The position numbers and the translations under genes are program-made. From Grifola frondosa (Eukaryota; Basidiomycota; Agaricomycetes; Polyporales; Grifolaceae), in contig LUGG01000019.1 in assembly GCA_001683735.1 (NCBI GenBank), forward strand, positions 868,001 to 932,000: a DNA stretch of 64,000 nucleotides, given 5' to 3'. Under the pieces are notes generated by a model. That model was not told the DNA's origin. It did no database searches and saw nothing but the letters and a program-made list of their open reading frames with translations. Below, one piece after another: positions 15,616-31,205 of this stretch (position 1 is the stretch's first letter; each line of letters starts with the position of its first letter).

Positions 15616-17951
15616 ATGCCTTCTTTCTACTCTTCTTACGCTATCCGTGACAATACCGAAACGTTCGCATGCACTCTGAAGCAGCGTCATCTCCTTGTCG
15701 CCGGGTCGCCGTCGGAGACACCTCCTACCGTCAAGGGTCGGATTCCAGAGGATATCGATGTGGTCTTGGACACAGATCTCGTCTTCACACTCTCGGGCAT
15801 ACTGGACCGCGCCAGAATTTCATCCAAAGCCATGCAGCAGTCAGCTGCTGTCCGGCACCTTCTCCAGTACCTTCATGTGGTATGAACCACATTCGGCTAG
15901 AAAGTATACTTATACCGATATCTTTCTCGCAGAACGCTAACCAGCTGGGCTGGAGCCCAGTGTCAGACGTTTACGTCGACGAAGAGGACGGACTTGCTAA
16001 GCGTTTGTCCCAGGCGAGATACTATATTGCCTACCTCAGTTGACTTCTTCCTCAGTTACCTTGACTTCTTCACGACCCCCTCTCGCACGACCCCGTGCGC
16101 CGTTTGTGCGTCTAGTATCCATTGAACTTGTGTACGTCTGCAGATCGTTACAAAATGATAAAGCACGTAAGATACGCGTTATTTTATGTGTATATGCTGC
16201 TCATTGCATAGCAGTGGAATCCGTGAACCTATTTTCTCCGCATGCATATCTTCCCCTGGTAGCCGCGCTTGACCGCATAGTCGACAAATTTGTCACCTAC
16301 CACCTAGTTAGGTGAGTTATGCGTATTAATACTGTAGACTTGATCTATATCGAGTGTCATGCAGGCGATATCCGCTAATCTTCGGACCTTGGCGTGAGGT
16401 ATGTGATTATCTTTCATCTGTCGTCGATGACGATTGAAGGACTCCCGTTTAGAAATTTGATGCTGAAGCTTTCCTCTTCCTCCCAATCGCTCGTTCAATC
16501 ACCAGTATCATCAAACGCTCCCCAAATACGCAGTTTCGAAAAAAATGCAGTCGACTTCTCAAGGCAATCAGCTGCTATATCATGTCGAGTATATTACTGA
16601 CTCTATTTCCTTCAGGCACTTTCGAAACAGCGTTCTTCGGCCTCCGATGAGGCCTACAATGCCTTGCAAACATACCTACGGATTTCTGACAATGAGACCT
16701 TCTGCAGCATATCTGACGATAGCGATGATGCAGTTGAAGATCGTGACTGCGATATCCTATGTCAGGCCATGGATCGACTCGTCAAGCTAGGTTCAAAACC
16801 CGCCCGCTTCAAGGTGAGTAGGACAGATGTGCGCATGTATCATGAGAAACTGAGCATATGTTAGGGTTTGACTAGTGGTTTTAATACAACTGCCGCCGAC
16901 GACGACGATCACCAGTTCAACTTGTCTCAAGAGCCTTTCGAAGGCTCGGCATCAGAAGGGATTACTGACCAGGCTAATATGCTAGAGTTCTCTCACCAGA
17001 GAATGGATTTGTCGCTCCACGAAGATACCGATGACGAGGAGGATGAACTGTGGCTTGTCGACAGTAGCTCTGACGTTCTTGAAGAAATCGGTGACTTGCC
17101 GGCGACACAAACACCTAGCCGCGATGGGTTGTCGCCTGTGTTCTTCGATCTCTGGATGGACTTCGATGTCCCGTCGATGTGTTCTAAGTCCGTTGATCCC
17201 GTACGTGTGATCCTCATTTTAGCGTGTTGCTCCTGAAGATGTGTACATTAATGCACAGCATTTTGACATGGATTCCCACTTGATGTCTCCGAAATATCCT
17301 GGATCTCAGGCTGAGCTGGAATCATTCTCCGATTCATATCCGCGTCTGATCCATGGCAAGGATGACCTCCTTGGTATCCTCGACGACGACTATGACGATC
17401 GCTTCAGCTCTTTGGATCAAGGCGATGACCTACACACCGAACCTGAAGATCCGCAGTTTGCGTACAACGACTCGCCGTCAACACAGATATCATCTGATTA
17501 TTTGTCTCTGTCATCTGGCAGCCCAGACCCTTTGTCGGCAGCCGAAATTAATATCGGTGAAGAAACGGATGATTACATGCTTGTGCCGGGCGAACCTGCT
17601 TACACCTCAAACATGCTGATCGATGGCGACCCCTCTGCCGGTTCATTGACTGCACTCTCCTTGTTCGATGATGCCTTCTCTGCCGTGCCTGTGGACACGG
17701 AGCTCTGCGGATTGTCCTTATCTTCCTCGCTGTTTCCCACTGGCACTCTCCTAGGTTCCGTCACTCATCCTCTGGGATGCTCTTGCCGTTTGTGTTCTCT
17801 TCCCGCGATCGATGGAACAACGCATGGAAGTAGTGAGCTCGAGAGTTTCTCAGGAATTGGACTGCGGGAATTCGAAAGTGGGGCGGATGCTGAAAGGGGC
17901 TCGTTCCTAGAGTTTGATGCGGAAGCAGATGAAATGTTTGGGATAGAATAG
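15616..17951 (+). CDS. Uncharacterised acidic protein
   Basis: I do not recognise this gene. The ATG at 15616 follows the CT-rich leader. Exon 1 encodes a folded-looking segment (MPSFYSSYAIRDN ... ILDRARISSKAM) to about 15879, with a clean GT-AG intron to about 15933. The next exon reads NANQLGWSPVSDVYVDEEDG. Exon boundaries between about 16010 and 16870 are unresolved: several frames are short and interrupted. From 16868 a long acidic Ser/Asp-rich region runs to the stop at 17951, split by one intron near 17200. It contains a Cys cluster (LGCSCRLCSLP) near 17776. Composition suggests a largely disordered regulatory protein. The N-terminal exon and the C-terminal acidic part could in principle be two genes, but the spacing and continuous strand favour one. 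Confidence 0.55.
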
Positions 17952-18316
17952 ACAGGAAATGGCAGCCTTCTATCCGCAAGTTCTTCGGTGCATCCGAAAT
18001 ACCCCTACCTTAGTTTTCTGTATCGCCAAGTGCATAGGAGGAGCTGCAGTACTTGGGTCTGGATCGGAGGCGTGACCGTGATCGGCCCAGTCTTACGTCA
18101 CGCCGCACCCGAAAATACAGTTCCGTTTAGACTCCGCCTTGCACTGCGCTGTGGCTTAGACTGTAACACCACGCCTTGGCGCCATAACCCTCACTCACGA
18201 CCTTCATCACTGTTTACGACTGCCTCGCTTTTCCATAAGGTTTCTCCTTTGAATCTGCTCAACAGAGCCTCCAGTGCTCCGTCTCCCTCCCCTTCTTGTG
18301 TCCCCAACACGCCGCC
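17952..18316. promoter_or_regulatory. Promoter region of IGO1
   Basis: About 365 bp without a supported gene. The last 80 bp before the IGO1 start is strongly CT-rich, a feature of fungal core promoters. Confidence 0.4.
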
Positions 18317-18874
18317 ATGTTACCCGCCAAGCGCAACAAGGTCGACATCAGTGTGAGTCTCATTTTGCGACGCGGGTTCAAATTAGTCTGCGATGGTACT
18401 ATGAATGCGGTTGCTGATTTTTGATCACATCCGGTATACAGAAACTTACTGAAGAGGAACAGAAGCTCTTCCGTCTTTATGGAAAGCTCCCTACACACAA
18501 GAATGTATTGACGAAGATGCAGAAGGTGTGTCTTGGCTATTGGCATATATTGCCCTAATTAATGAATATGTTGTGCAATTTTCAGGATCGCAAGTACTTC
18601 GATTCTGGGGATTATGCTCTTTCAAAGGCCGGTGTTGCCCCTCAGAACACCGTAGGCACTGCGATTCCTAATCCCGAGAAGTGAGTCGCTCCTTGACATC
18701 TTGTAATGTTCCTCGCTGATCCTTCATCTTCATCTGCGTAGCATCCCACATGCATCTACCCCTCCCGTCCATACTCAGTCACTATCGGTCTCCCCCACTA
18801 ACACCTCCGCGAGTCCAATAAAGGAGAGCCCCCTCGCCGAGCTGAAGACCGCTGACACCGAACCCGCAGATTGA
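18317..18874 (+). CDS. IGO1: Endosulfine (Igo1/ENSA-ARPP19 family PP2A inhibitor)
   Basis: Four exons (18317-18352, 18442-18525, 18586-18680, 18742-18874) encode 115 residues. The family hallmark FDSGDY is at residues 45-50, so Ser47 is the predicted site phosphorylated by the Greatwall/Rim15 kinase. In the family the phosphorylated protein binds and inhibits PP2A-B55, controlling mitotic entry or the quiescence programme. The upstream helix (KLTEEEQKLFRLYGKLP) is also characteristic. The C-terminus is Ser/Thr/Pro-rich with an SPTN and an SPIK site. The first exon is only 12 codons, so the gene is easily missed. All four splice junctions keep the frame. Confidence 0.95.
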
Positions 18875-19569
18875 GGGTGCTTCAGCATCGTATCCTCCGT
18901 TGGTCCGTCCTGCGACCTGCTGACCTGGACACCTGACCGCCTGTTTTTATTCGGTGTTGGAGCCGCCATACGTGCCGAATGGATCCTTCGCATGAGAGTT
19001 TGCGAGATTCTCAACTGTATACGCCATAGCCGTTTCGTTTAGGAGGTTTCTTTGTGTATGATTAAGTGGCTCAGTGCGATGCCATGCATTCCCCTCGTCC
19101 TGGATAATAACACCGTATAGCATCTGATAAGTTCATTATCGTGAAGGAAGTACCCTTCACTCATCAAGCTCGTTTCAAGCAGAGGCGTTGCCCGGTAACG
19201 TCTCGGGATTGAAAGACTGGTTTCCAGTAGTATACGTCGACAATTGCAAGGTTCAGGCTTACGCTATAGAATACATGTGTCTGTCTCTATGCCGTCTCAG
19301 TCATCAACACAATAAATTAGTCCTATCGGAGAGCATCACAAGACTGCGTTTTGGCCGACGGGATCCCGCAATTCATGGAGGGTATGATTAACGTTCGCAA
19401 TTCTTTCCTAGTTGGTTGAGCAGGAGTTTGTGCTTAATCCGCTGGAGTCCGAAAGTACTAGTACTACAACTCGTTACGCGCTTGTGATCATGCGTGACAG
19501 CACGCGCGCTCTGTCACGCGACGCGACTTCGCAGCGTAATCTGTTGTTGTATCTTCATACGTCGACACC
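18875..19569. other. Intergenic region IGO1-POL12
   Basis: About 695 bp with no convincing coding sequence. A 67-codon open frame at 19188-19391 shows no recognisable features. Near 19480-19520 there is a cluster of ACGCG/CGCG words, reminiscent of the MluI cell-cycle box of DNA replication genes. This is a suggestion from word content only. Confidence 0.4.
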
Positions 19570-21829
19570 ATGACCACCTTCTCTAACCCTTCTCATATTC
19601 GCCGGGAACTACTGGAGAAGTTTGGGGATGATACTGATGCGAAAATTATTGAAGAAAGTACGTGCAGCCTCGTTCTCCAGCTAGTTTCGACGCGCCAACG
19701 CGTAACTTGAAGGCGTAAAACTCTGCCAGATGTACAACATCGGCGGCGAGGACCTGTTCTTCAAGTGGGAAGCTATGCGATTTGGTTCTGGGCCCGGACA
19801 GTTTACGTTGGACTCCGTGGAGGCCATCAAGGCACAGATTCAGCGCGACCTGGCGAAGGCGAACCTTAGGAAACAACAGGCCAGGGCTAATCTCATGGGG
19901 CCACTTTCTCGAGGGTTCGGAGCCGGACTTGGGAGGCCTGGGGGGAGGTTCGATGCAAGTTCAGCTATGAAGACCCCGACGAAGCCTGCCATAAGGACAC
20001 AGGATGGTTTTGGACTTGCCCTCGGTGGCGAAAGGAAGATGCCCGTCGCTGGCCCGAGCAAGGTGAATTACGTGGGTCCTAATACAGATGAGGCATACCG
20101 GAAGCAACGAGCATGTGGGTGAATGTTGTCTCATGTTCCACATGTGTTGACGGCATGTGGCAGATCATTATATGTACGAGAAGGTATCCGAGCGAAGTGA
20201 AGGTGATATAATCCCTGTTTATATGCGGAGCTGTCTCGTCTTCAACTATCACCCCAGCGATTGATGATAGGATAGACGAATTTGGCGAACTCGTAAAGGA
20301 GCATTACAAGGTTGATGAACTGGGCGATCCGACTACAGCCACGGAGGTCCGTAATTATAACTCTGCTCATCTTCTCCATCCTGAATGTGATATTCAGGAG
20401 GACATGACTGTTGTGGGACGCATCACACTTGATGCGGAGTCTTCAGCGGGATCGGTGAAGCTGAACGAAGCGTCACTTACTTTAGAGTCATCCCGTATCA
20501 TGGGAGCTGGCGCTAGGGTGCCCCTTCGATTTGATCCCAACGTGAAGATTCTTCAAGGGAAGCAAGGAGTAAGCGGTATTGGATTATTCCCTGGGGCAAT
20601 TGTTGCCCTTAGAGGAAAAAACGGAGGTGGTGGCTCGTTCATCGCCACAGAAATTCTCTCCGTATGTTTGTGTACTTGCTTCGTTATCTAGAAAAAAAAT
20701 CCTGATCATCTGAACAGCTGCCTCAAATAGGACCCTCGTCGCAGAGCAGAATCAAACTGGAGAGCGGAGATTCTTCATTTTCAATGTGCATCGCTTGTGG
20801 ACCATTCACACCCGATGCCGATCTGAAGTACAAACCATGGAATAATCTAATAGTCCAGTTGAAAGCAAAGAAACCTACGGTCATTCTGCTTGTCAGTGCT
20901 CCCCTGTCCAATTACGCTTATACTTACCTATCTCGTTATTGCGCCAGCTTGGCCCTTTTGTAGATAGTGCTCATTCATTGGTCAAAAACGGCGACATCGA
21001 TATATCACCAGCCGAAATATTCCAGCAGGAATTCCTCGCTCCGCTGCGAGATTTTTTGGACTCTTCGCCGGGCAGCATCGCCTTAATTGTCCCTAGTCTG
21101 CGCGATGTCATCAGTACCCATGCCGTATTCCCTCAATGCGAACTTGGAGCAGAATTCAATGTAGACCCAGTATGTCTTGCTATTTTTTGCGATTTCTGTG
21201 ACCCGAGCTTGCTGAATATAGCTATTGACTCAGCGTATTCACCTACTACCAAACCCTGCTCGATTCTCTTTGAACGATATCTCGTTCGGGGTTAGTAGTA
21301 TAGATGTCCTATTCCACTTGCGAAAAGAAGAATTTTTCAAGCGCGCGCAAGAGGTTGACTCTTATGTAACACCAGGTGAGGACGCACAGACCAGTGGAGA
21401 CTCGATGGCGAGTTTGTGTCGGCATCTGTTGCAACAAAGAAGGTCGGGACCCTCTTCTCTCCTAGTTATATCCGTAATGACGGGCGTGTCAGCTTTTATC
21501 CTATCTTTCCTGTACCTCTGGAGCTATCACATGAGGTGAATTTAGACGTTACCCATTGGGATGGACTGAAGCTCTGCAATGATCTCGCGGATGGTGCGCC
21601 TGATGTGCTTATTTCACCTAGCCGCCTTAAGCAATTCTCTAAGGTGAAGCAATCTCGTCGTACAGCGTACTGATCACTAATTGCTTGTTGACAGGTGGTC
21701 GACACTACGATTACCGTTAATCCGTCCTTCTTGACGAAGGGGACGTACGCTATGCTGCACTATGCTGGTCATAGTAACGACTCCCTTTTGAAGGATAGGT
21801 TGAAAGCCGACGTGCTCAGACTAGAATGA
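19570..21829 (+). CDS. POL12: DNA polymerase alpha subunit B (Pol12/POLA2)
   Basis: This is the regulatory B subunit of the polymerase alpha-primase complex, needed to start replication. The N-terminal helical domain begins MTTFSNPSHIRRELLEKFG and continues after the first intron (LCQMYNIGGEDLFFKWEAMRF). A basic Gly/Arg linker follows. The OB domain starts near 20400 (EDMTVVGRITLDAE) and the calcineurin-like, catalytically dead phosphoesterase domain follows (SMCIACGPFTPDADLKYKPW; LGPFVDSAHSLVKNGDI; LIVPSLRD). The C-terminus (FPVPLELSHEVNLDV ... KGTYAMLHYAGHS) is diagnostic. The stop is TGA at 21827-21829. Nine or so short introns are in frame. The last five codons and stop are also copied about 2.7 kb downstream (see the P450 duplication). 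Confidence 0.94.
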
Positions 21830-21924
21830 GACTGGGGTTATCACTGTATCTGTAATCATTCGAGACACACATCCGAATGTACACAGTAGCGCTGATCGGG
21901 TGGCAACATAGGATTGAACCACAT

Positions 21925-24142
21925 TCAGATAACCTGACTGCGACGCTTGACCACCACCGGCAATGCTGGCCCCATCATCACAAAGTGGTCCGTCAGTCCG
22001 TCCTCGTATGTTCTCGGCTCCCAGCCCTCGGGGAACCGCATCTCGAGCCGCTGCATAATGAGGCACACTAGCATGCGCATCTCCTGCAGCGCGAGGCCCT
22101 TGCCCACACAATTCGCCGGTCCGAAAGAAAACGGGATGAACGCCGCTGCGTTGTGCACAAACGTCTCCCCGGATGCCTTGAACTCTTCTTGTCCGGCAGC
22201 GATGAGCCAGCGGTCCGGCCAGAAGCTGTCGGGGAACGGGTAGAAGTTCCGAGGGTCACGGTGGACGGAGTAAAAGTGAATAGAGACGTTTGTACCCTCA
22301 GGAATGAAACTGTCATTTGAGACATGCAGCCACATTGGTCTCCGTGGATGAGATAAAGTCACTAGACGTACTATGTTCCTGCGGTTCTGCCGCCACTACC
22401 CTTGGGCACCCTCCGCTGGCTCCCGCTTGGCACCGCAGGATACAAGCGCATTGTCTCGTTGCTATCAAAAAGATCCCCTCAAGTAATATAATGTGCTATG
22501 GAATTGATCCACGTACATTACGGCATTCAAAAAAGCCATATCTACGTGATGTTTGGTGTCGAGCGCATTCTCTTCTGGAGGATAGTATTTGTCGATCTCT
22601 GCTTGGAGCCGCTTGTATGCCTCTGGATTGCTCAATAGGCATAAGAACAGAGCGCTGAGAACCCCTGAGGTGGTGTCTGATCCTGCTACAATCGCAAGAA
22701 TCCCATCCGAGAGCAACTGCATCATCGAAGGCTGAGTTTTTTCTGCGCCGTCTTCGTTGTTCTGGATGTTGGTAAGGTAAAGCAAAGCAAAGTGATCCTG
22801 TGCAGCGGTCATCACACTTACTAGGTAATGGAAGAGATCGCGGCTGAGAGAGCCGTTCTTGATCCTTTCTTCTGTGCGTTTTCGGCCAAATATTATGAAC
22901 TGTTTCAAGGTGCCAGCAACCATGGGAATCTTCCCTACGTATACCCCAAGCCAGGGTACGTGCCCAAACGAGAAACTGGGACTGCGTTCGTATTTTAGCC
23001 TTTATCAGTACAACGTTCTGCGTGAGACGTACATCATCCCAGTTTCAAGGAGATGCCAGATACTGTCTCCATCTCCATCGCGCATCATTTCCGAGCCACC
23101 TCCGAACCTTTATGGTCGAATGTCAGATCATTGTAGCACAATAACAACATAACATAACATAACATAACATAACGTACGCCATATCACTCATGAAGTCATA
23201 TCTAGGGATGAGAAGAAACTTGTAAGCGAATTCTTAAACATCGACACCCGATGTAAACCCTTACGTGAACCAACCGAACCATTTGGAGAGATCGACTTCA
23301 GAGTCCTGAACTTCCAGTCCTTCTACAAATTGTGCGGCACGTTTTGCGATGATCTCCTCATATCCTTTTAGTGCCGCGCTACTGAACGCTCGATTCCAGA
23401 TCTTGCGTCGGACCGCATGTTCGTTCAGGTCCCGAAGGCTGACCAAATTCTGCACGGATGTGTTGAGAGCGCGGCCTATCCAATCTATAGAAATTCAAGA
23501 CGAAATGACTAACATTAGAATACGCGAGGTAGTTGGCCACGTACGAGGTCCTTTGGGGAGACCGTTGACGCCCATGATTGGAGTAATGGCAGAAACATCG
23601 CGAATAAATAACTCGTTGGGACCTGCATGAAAGCTTATAGCACAGATAATTATATTAGAGGCCATGCGCACCCGTTCTCACGACATCCCCATAGTAGTCA
23701 TGCAATTGCTGGGTATAGAGATGCTGTTTTCCGGTACGTGCCAGCCACGCCATCCATAGCTTGGAGATCTTGTTGATGACCGGTCCGGGGTACTTTGCCA
23801 GAGGATGAAAGGGAGATAAGCGATACAGTACAACAGACAAAGTCAGAGCGGAAAGATAAGATGTAAAGGATATCACGATGGCATTCAGTAGTGCGGATTG
23901 ATTTTTGAGGAGGATAACACCAACGGCAGGTGGCGTAATCAACAAAAAGAAGTGTGCAGCGATACTGTACGTCTCATAACGTTTAAACAGGAGATGGGCA
24001 ATCTGAATCGCAACTCGAATGAGAGGCTAAAGCAGGCGAACATTGTACTGGCACTTACCAGAGCTGAACCAGCAATAGCAACAGCGATATCTTTGGAAGA
24101 GAGTTGACATGTCCTGGATGAATACGTAAGCACTGCAGACAT
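21925..24142 (-). CDS. Cytochrome P450 monooxygenase (copy 1, intact)
   Basis: This is a membrane-anchored class II-type fungal P450. The ATG is at 24142-24140. The N-terminus and the second exon carry hydrophobic stretches, followed by a proline hinge (FHPLAKYPGPVINKISKLW). The I-helix reads AGSDTTS (about 22670). The K-helix ExxR is ETMR in NETMRLYPAVPSGSQR near 22440-22475. The heme loop is FSFGPANCVGKG near 22115, with the ligand Cys present. The stop is at 21925. Several short introns are consistent. The substrate and CYP family cannot be named from the sequence. It is the 3' neighbour of POL12, convergent with it, with about 95 bp between the stops. Confidence 0.88.
23147..23174. repeat. 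Pentanucleotide microsatellite (ATAAC)n
   Basis: About five tandem ATAAC units lie in an intron-like part of P450 copy 1. The matching place in copy 2 (about 25860) has no array, so the expansion occurred after the duplication or was lost in copy 2. Confidence 0.8.
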
Positions 24143-24280
24143 GTTGAACTCGACTATAGTTAGCTGGTTAGGTACAAGCGGACCCTGTATCCCAGCGAGT
24201 CAAAGATGGAGACCACCCTGTTGAGACTGGCACGTCCAATATCCGGAAGCAACCGCTGGTCCAATCTCTAGTTGGCAGGT

Positions 24281-24293
24281 GTATATATATATA
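24281..24293 (-). promoter_or_regulatory. TATA-like element upstream of P450 copy 1
   Basis: An alternating TATATATATATA run lies about 140 bp upstream of the P450 copy 1 start codon. It is a candidate core promoter element. The equivalent site of copy 2 near 27007-27021 is degenerate. Confidence 0.4.
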
Positions 24294-24537
24294 CGAGGTC
24301 AGAAATCAGGCATCAGTGATAGAACGTTGGCAGCCAAACACTTCGCGCTTGTATTCGGATGCTCTTCATGATTAGAAAGCAGGCATATTTTGGATCTGTA
24401 CAACTTGAAACTGGAAGCAAGTCATCGTCAATCCAGTACGTACACTGCTGTGGCATCGGAAAATTCGAGGGCTCCCGATTTGGTCGGATAGTCTTGATCA
24501 AGAGTTGCCGGATATTTATCATTAGTTAGGCCTATAT

Positions 24538-27195
24538 GTGCTCAGACTAGAATGAGACGGATTATCACTGTATCTGTAATCATCCTTCGAGACACACATC
24601 TGAATGCACATAGTAGCGCTGATCGGATGACAAGATAGGATAGAATCACACTGAGATAACATGACTGCGACGCTTGACCACCACCGGCAATGCTGGCCCC
24701 ATCATCACAAAGTAATCCGTTAGTCCGTCCTCGTACGTTCTCGGGTTCCAGCCCTCGGGGAACCGCATTTCGAGCCGCTGCATAATGAGGCACACCAGCA
24801 TGCGCATCTCTTGCAGTGCGAGGCCCTTGCCCACACAGTTCGCCTGCCCGAAAGAGAACGGGATGAACGCCGCCGCGTTGTGCACAAACGCCTCCCCGGA
24901 TGTCTTAGACTCTCTTCCCGGCGGCAATGAGCCAGCGGTCCGGCCAGAAGCTGTCGGGGAACGGGTAGAAGTTCCGAGGGTCACGGTGGACGGAGTAAAA
25001 GTGAATAGAGACGTTTGTACCCTCAGGAATGAAACTGTCATTTGAGACATGCAGCCACATTGGTCTCCGAGGATGAGATAAAGTCACTAGACGTACTATG
25101 TTCCTGCGGTTCTGCCGCCACTACCCTTGGGCACCCTCCGCTGGCTCCCGCTTGGGACTGCAGGATACAAGCGCATTGTCTCGTTGCTGCCAAACAGATC
25201 CTCTTGACGTCAACCAGGTAATATAATGTGTTATGGAACTGATCCACGTACATTACGCATTCAAAAATGCCATATCTACTGGTATTGGTGTCGAGCGCAT
25301 CTCTCCTGGAGGATAGTACTTGTCGATCTCTGTCTGGAGTCGCTTATATGCTCCGGGTTGCTCAGTAGCATAAGAACAAAGCACTGAGGACCCTGAGGTG
25401 GTGTCTGATCCTGCCACAATAGCAAGAATCCATCCGAGAGCACCTGCGTCATCGAAGGCGGAGTTTTTTCTGCGCCGTCTTCGTTGTTCTGGATTTTGGT
25501 AAAATAAATAAACTAAATTCTGTGCAGCGGTCATCACACTTACCAGGTAATGGAAGAGATCGCGGCGCTGAGAGCCGTTCTTGATCCTTTCTTCTGCGCG
25601 TATTTGGCCAAACATCAAAAATGTTTCAAGGTGCCAGCAACCATAGGAATCTTTCCTGCGTATACCCCAAGCCAAGGTACGTGCCCAAACGACAAACTGG
25701 GACTGCGTTCGTATTTGAGCCTGTGTGAGTATAACGTTTGCGTGAGACGTACATCATCCCAGTTTTAAGGAGATGCCAGATACTGTCTCCATCTCCATCG
25801 CGCATCATTTCCGAGCCACCTCCGAACCTTTATGGTCGAACATTAGGTCATTGTAGCACAACAATATAAGATAACGTAAGACATTATACATACGCCATAT
25901 CACTCATGAAGTCATATCTAGGATGAGGAGAAATTGTAAGCGAATTCTTAAACATCGACACCCGATGTAAACTCTTACGTGAACCAACTAAACCATTTGG
26001 AGAGATCGACTTCGGAACCCTGAACTCCCAGTCCTTCTACAAATTGGGCACACGCTTTGCGATGATTTCCTCATATCCTTTCAGTGCAGCGCTACTGAAT
26101 CCTCGATTCCAGGCCTTGCGTCGGACCGCATGTTCATTCAGGTCCTGCAGACCGGCCAGAAGCTGCACCGACGTGTTGAGAACGCGGCCTATCCAATCTA
26201 TAAAAATTCAGGACGGAATGACTAACATTAGAATATGCGAGGTAATTGGCCACGTACGAGGCCCTTTGGGTAGACCATCGATGCCCATGATTGGAGTAAC
26301 GGCAGAAACATCGCGAATAAATAACTCGTTGGGACCTGCATGAAAGCTTGTAGCCAATGTAATTATATCAGAGAGCATGCGCACCAGTCCTTACGACATC
26401 GCCATAGTAGTCATGCAATTGCTGGATGTAGAGATGCTGTTTTCCGGTACGTGCCAGCCATGCCATCCATAGCTTGGAGATTTTGTTGATGACCGGTCCG
26501 GGGTATTTTGCCAGAGGATGAAAGGGAGATAAACGATAGAGTACAACCGACAAAGTCAGAGTGGAAAGATAAGTAAGGGATATCACAATGGCATTCAGCA
26601 GCGTGGATTGATTTTTGAGGAGGATAACACCAACGGCAGGTGGCGTAATCAACAGAAAAAATGCACAGCGATACTGTAGTCTCATAACGTTTGAACAGGA
26701 GATGGGCAACCTAAATCACAACTCGCGTAAGAGGCTAAAGTAGGCGAACATTGCGCCACTTACCAGAGCTGAACTAGCAACAGCAATGGCGATATCTTTG
26801 AGAGAGAGTTGACATGTCCTGGATGAATAAGTAAGGACTGCAGACGTATTGAACTCGACCATGGTTAGCTGATCAGGTATGGCAAGCGGATCCTGTATCC
26901 CAGCGAGTCAAAGAGGAGACCACCCTGTTGAAACCGGCAGGTCCAATAAATATCTGGAAACAAACGTTAACGTTAACGCTGGTTCATTCTCTAGCTGGCA
27001 GGCAGTGCATATCTATATCAGGCCAGGAATCAGGCGGTGACAGGACATCGGCAGCCAAACACTTCGGGTGTGTATTCGGATGCTGCTCATGATTAAGAAA
27101 GGAGGCATACTTATTTTGGATCCGTGTAACTTCAAACTGGACTTTCCAGCAAGTCATCGTCGATTAATCCAGTACGTATACCGTTGCTGTGGCAC
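24538..27195. repeat. Tandem duplication unit B (broken P450 with promoter)
   Basis: This is the second copy of the 2.65-kb unit. Its left edge repeats the final POL12 codons and stop at 24538-24552. Its right edge is near 27195. Substitutions and small indels against unit A are found throughout. Confidence 0.88.
24646..26847 (-). pseudogene. Cytochrome P450, broken tandem copy
   Basis: It is colinear with P450 copy 1. The start codon position reads ACG (complement of 26845-26847) where copy 1 has ATG. The exon at about 25253-25675 carries several single-base losses relative to copy 1, for example near 25352 and 25368, which shift the frame around the still-visible AGSDTTSG I-helix. The K-helix NETMRLYPAVPSG and the heme loop FSFGQANCVGKG remain. 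The stop codon moved by two residues. I call it a pseudogene. Part of the indel load could be sequencing error, since other genes nearby show the same type of loss, but the start-codon substitution cannot be explained that way. Confidence 0.75.
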
Positions 27196-27353
27196 ATTTT
27201 TTGCGCGTGCACAGTTGGACTAAGAACATGAGGGACCTGGGACACCCCGTGTGTGGGATTCATATTCGTGACACGTAACAAATTAATATTAATGCTCATC
27301 ACGCTTGTGTTGGGCGCTTTCTTCAGCCTTACTTGCCATCCTTCCAGCTACGA

Positions 27354-31205
<3,852 letters not shown>

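Larger units (their letters stand above)
21812..24456. repeat. Tandem duplication unit A (P450 with promoter)
   Basis: This segment is repeated at 24538-27195. The alignment begins at GTGCTCAGACTAGAATGAGAC inside the last codons of POL12 and runs through a whole P450 gene and its promoter to a shared CTGTGGCA near 24456. The copies differ by scattered substitutions and small indels. Unit A holds the intact P450. Confidence 0.88.
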
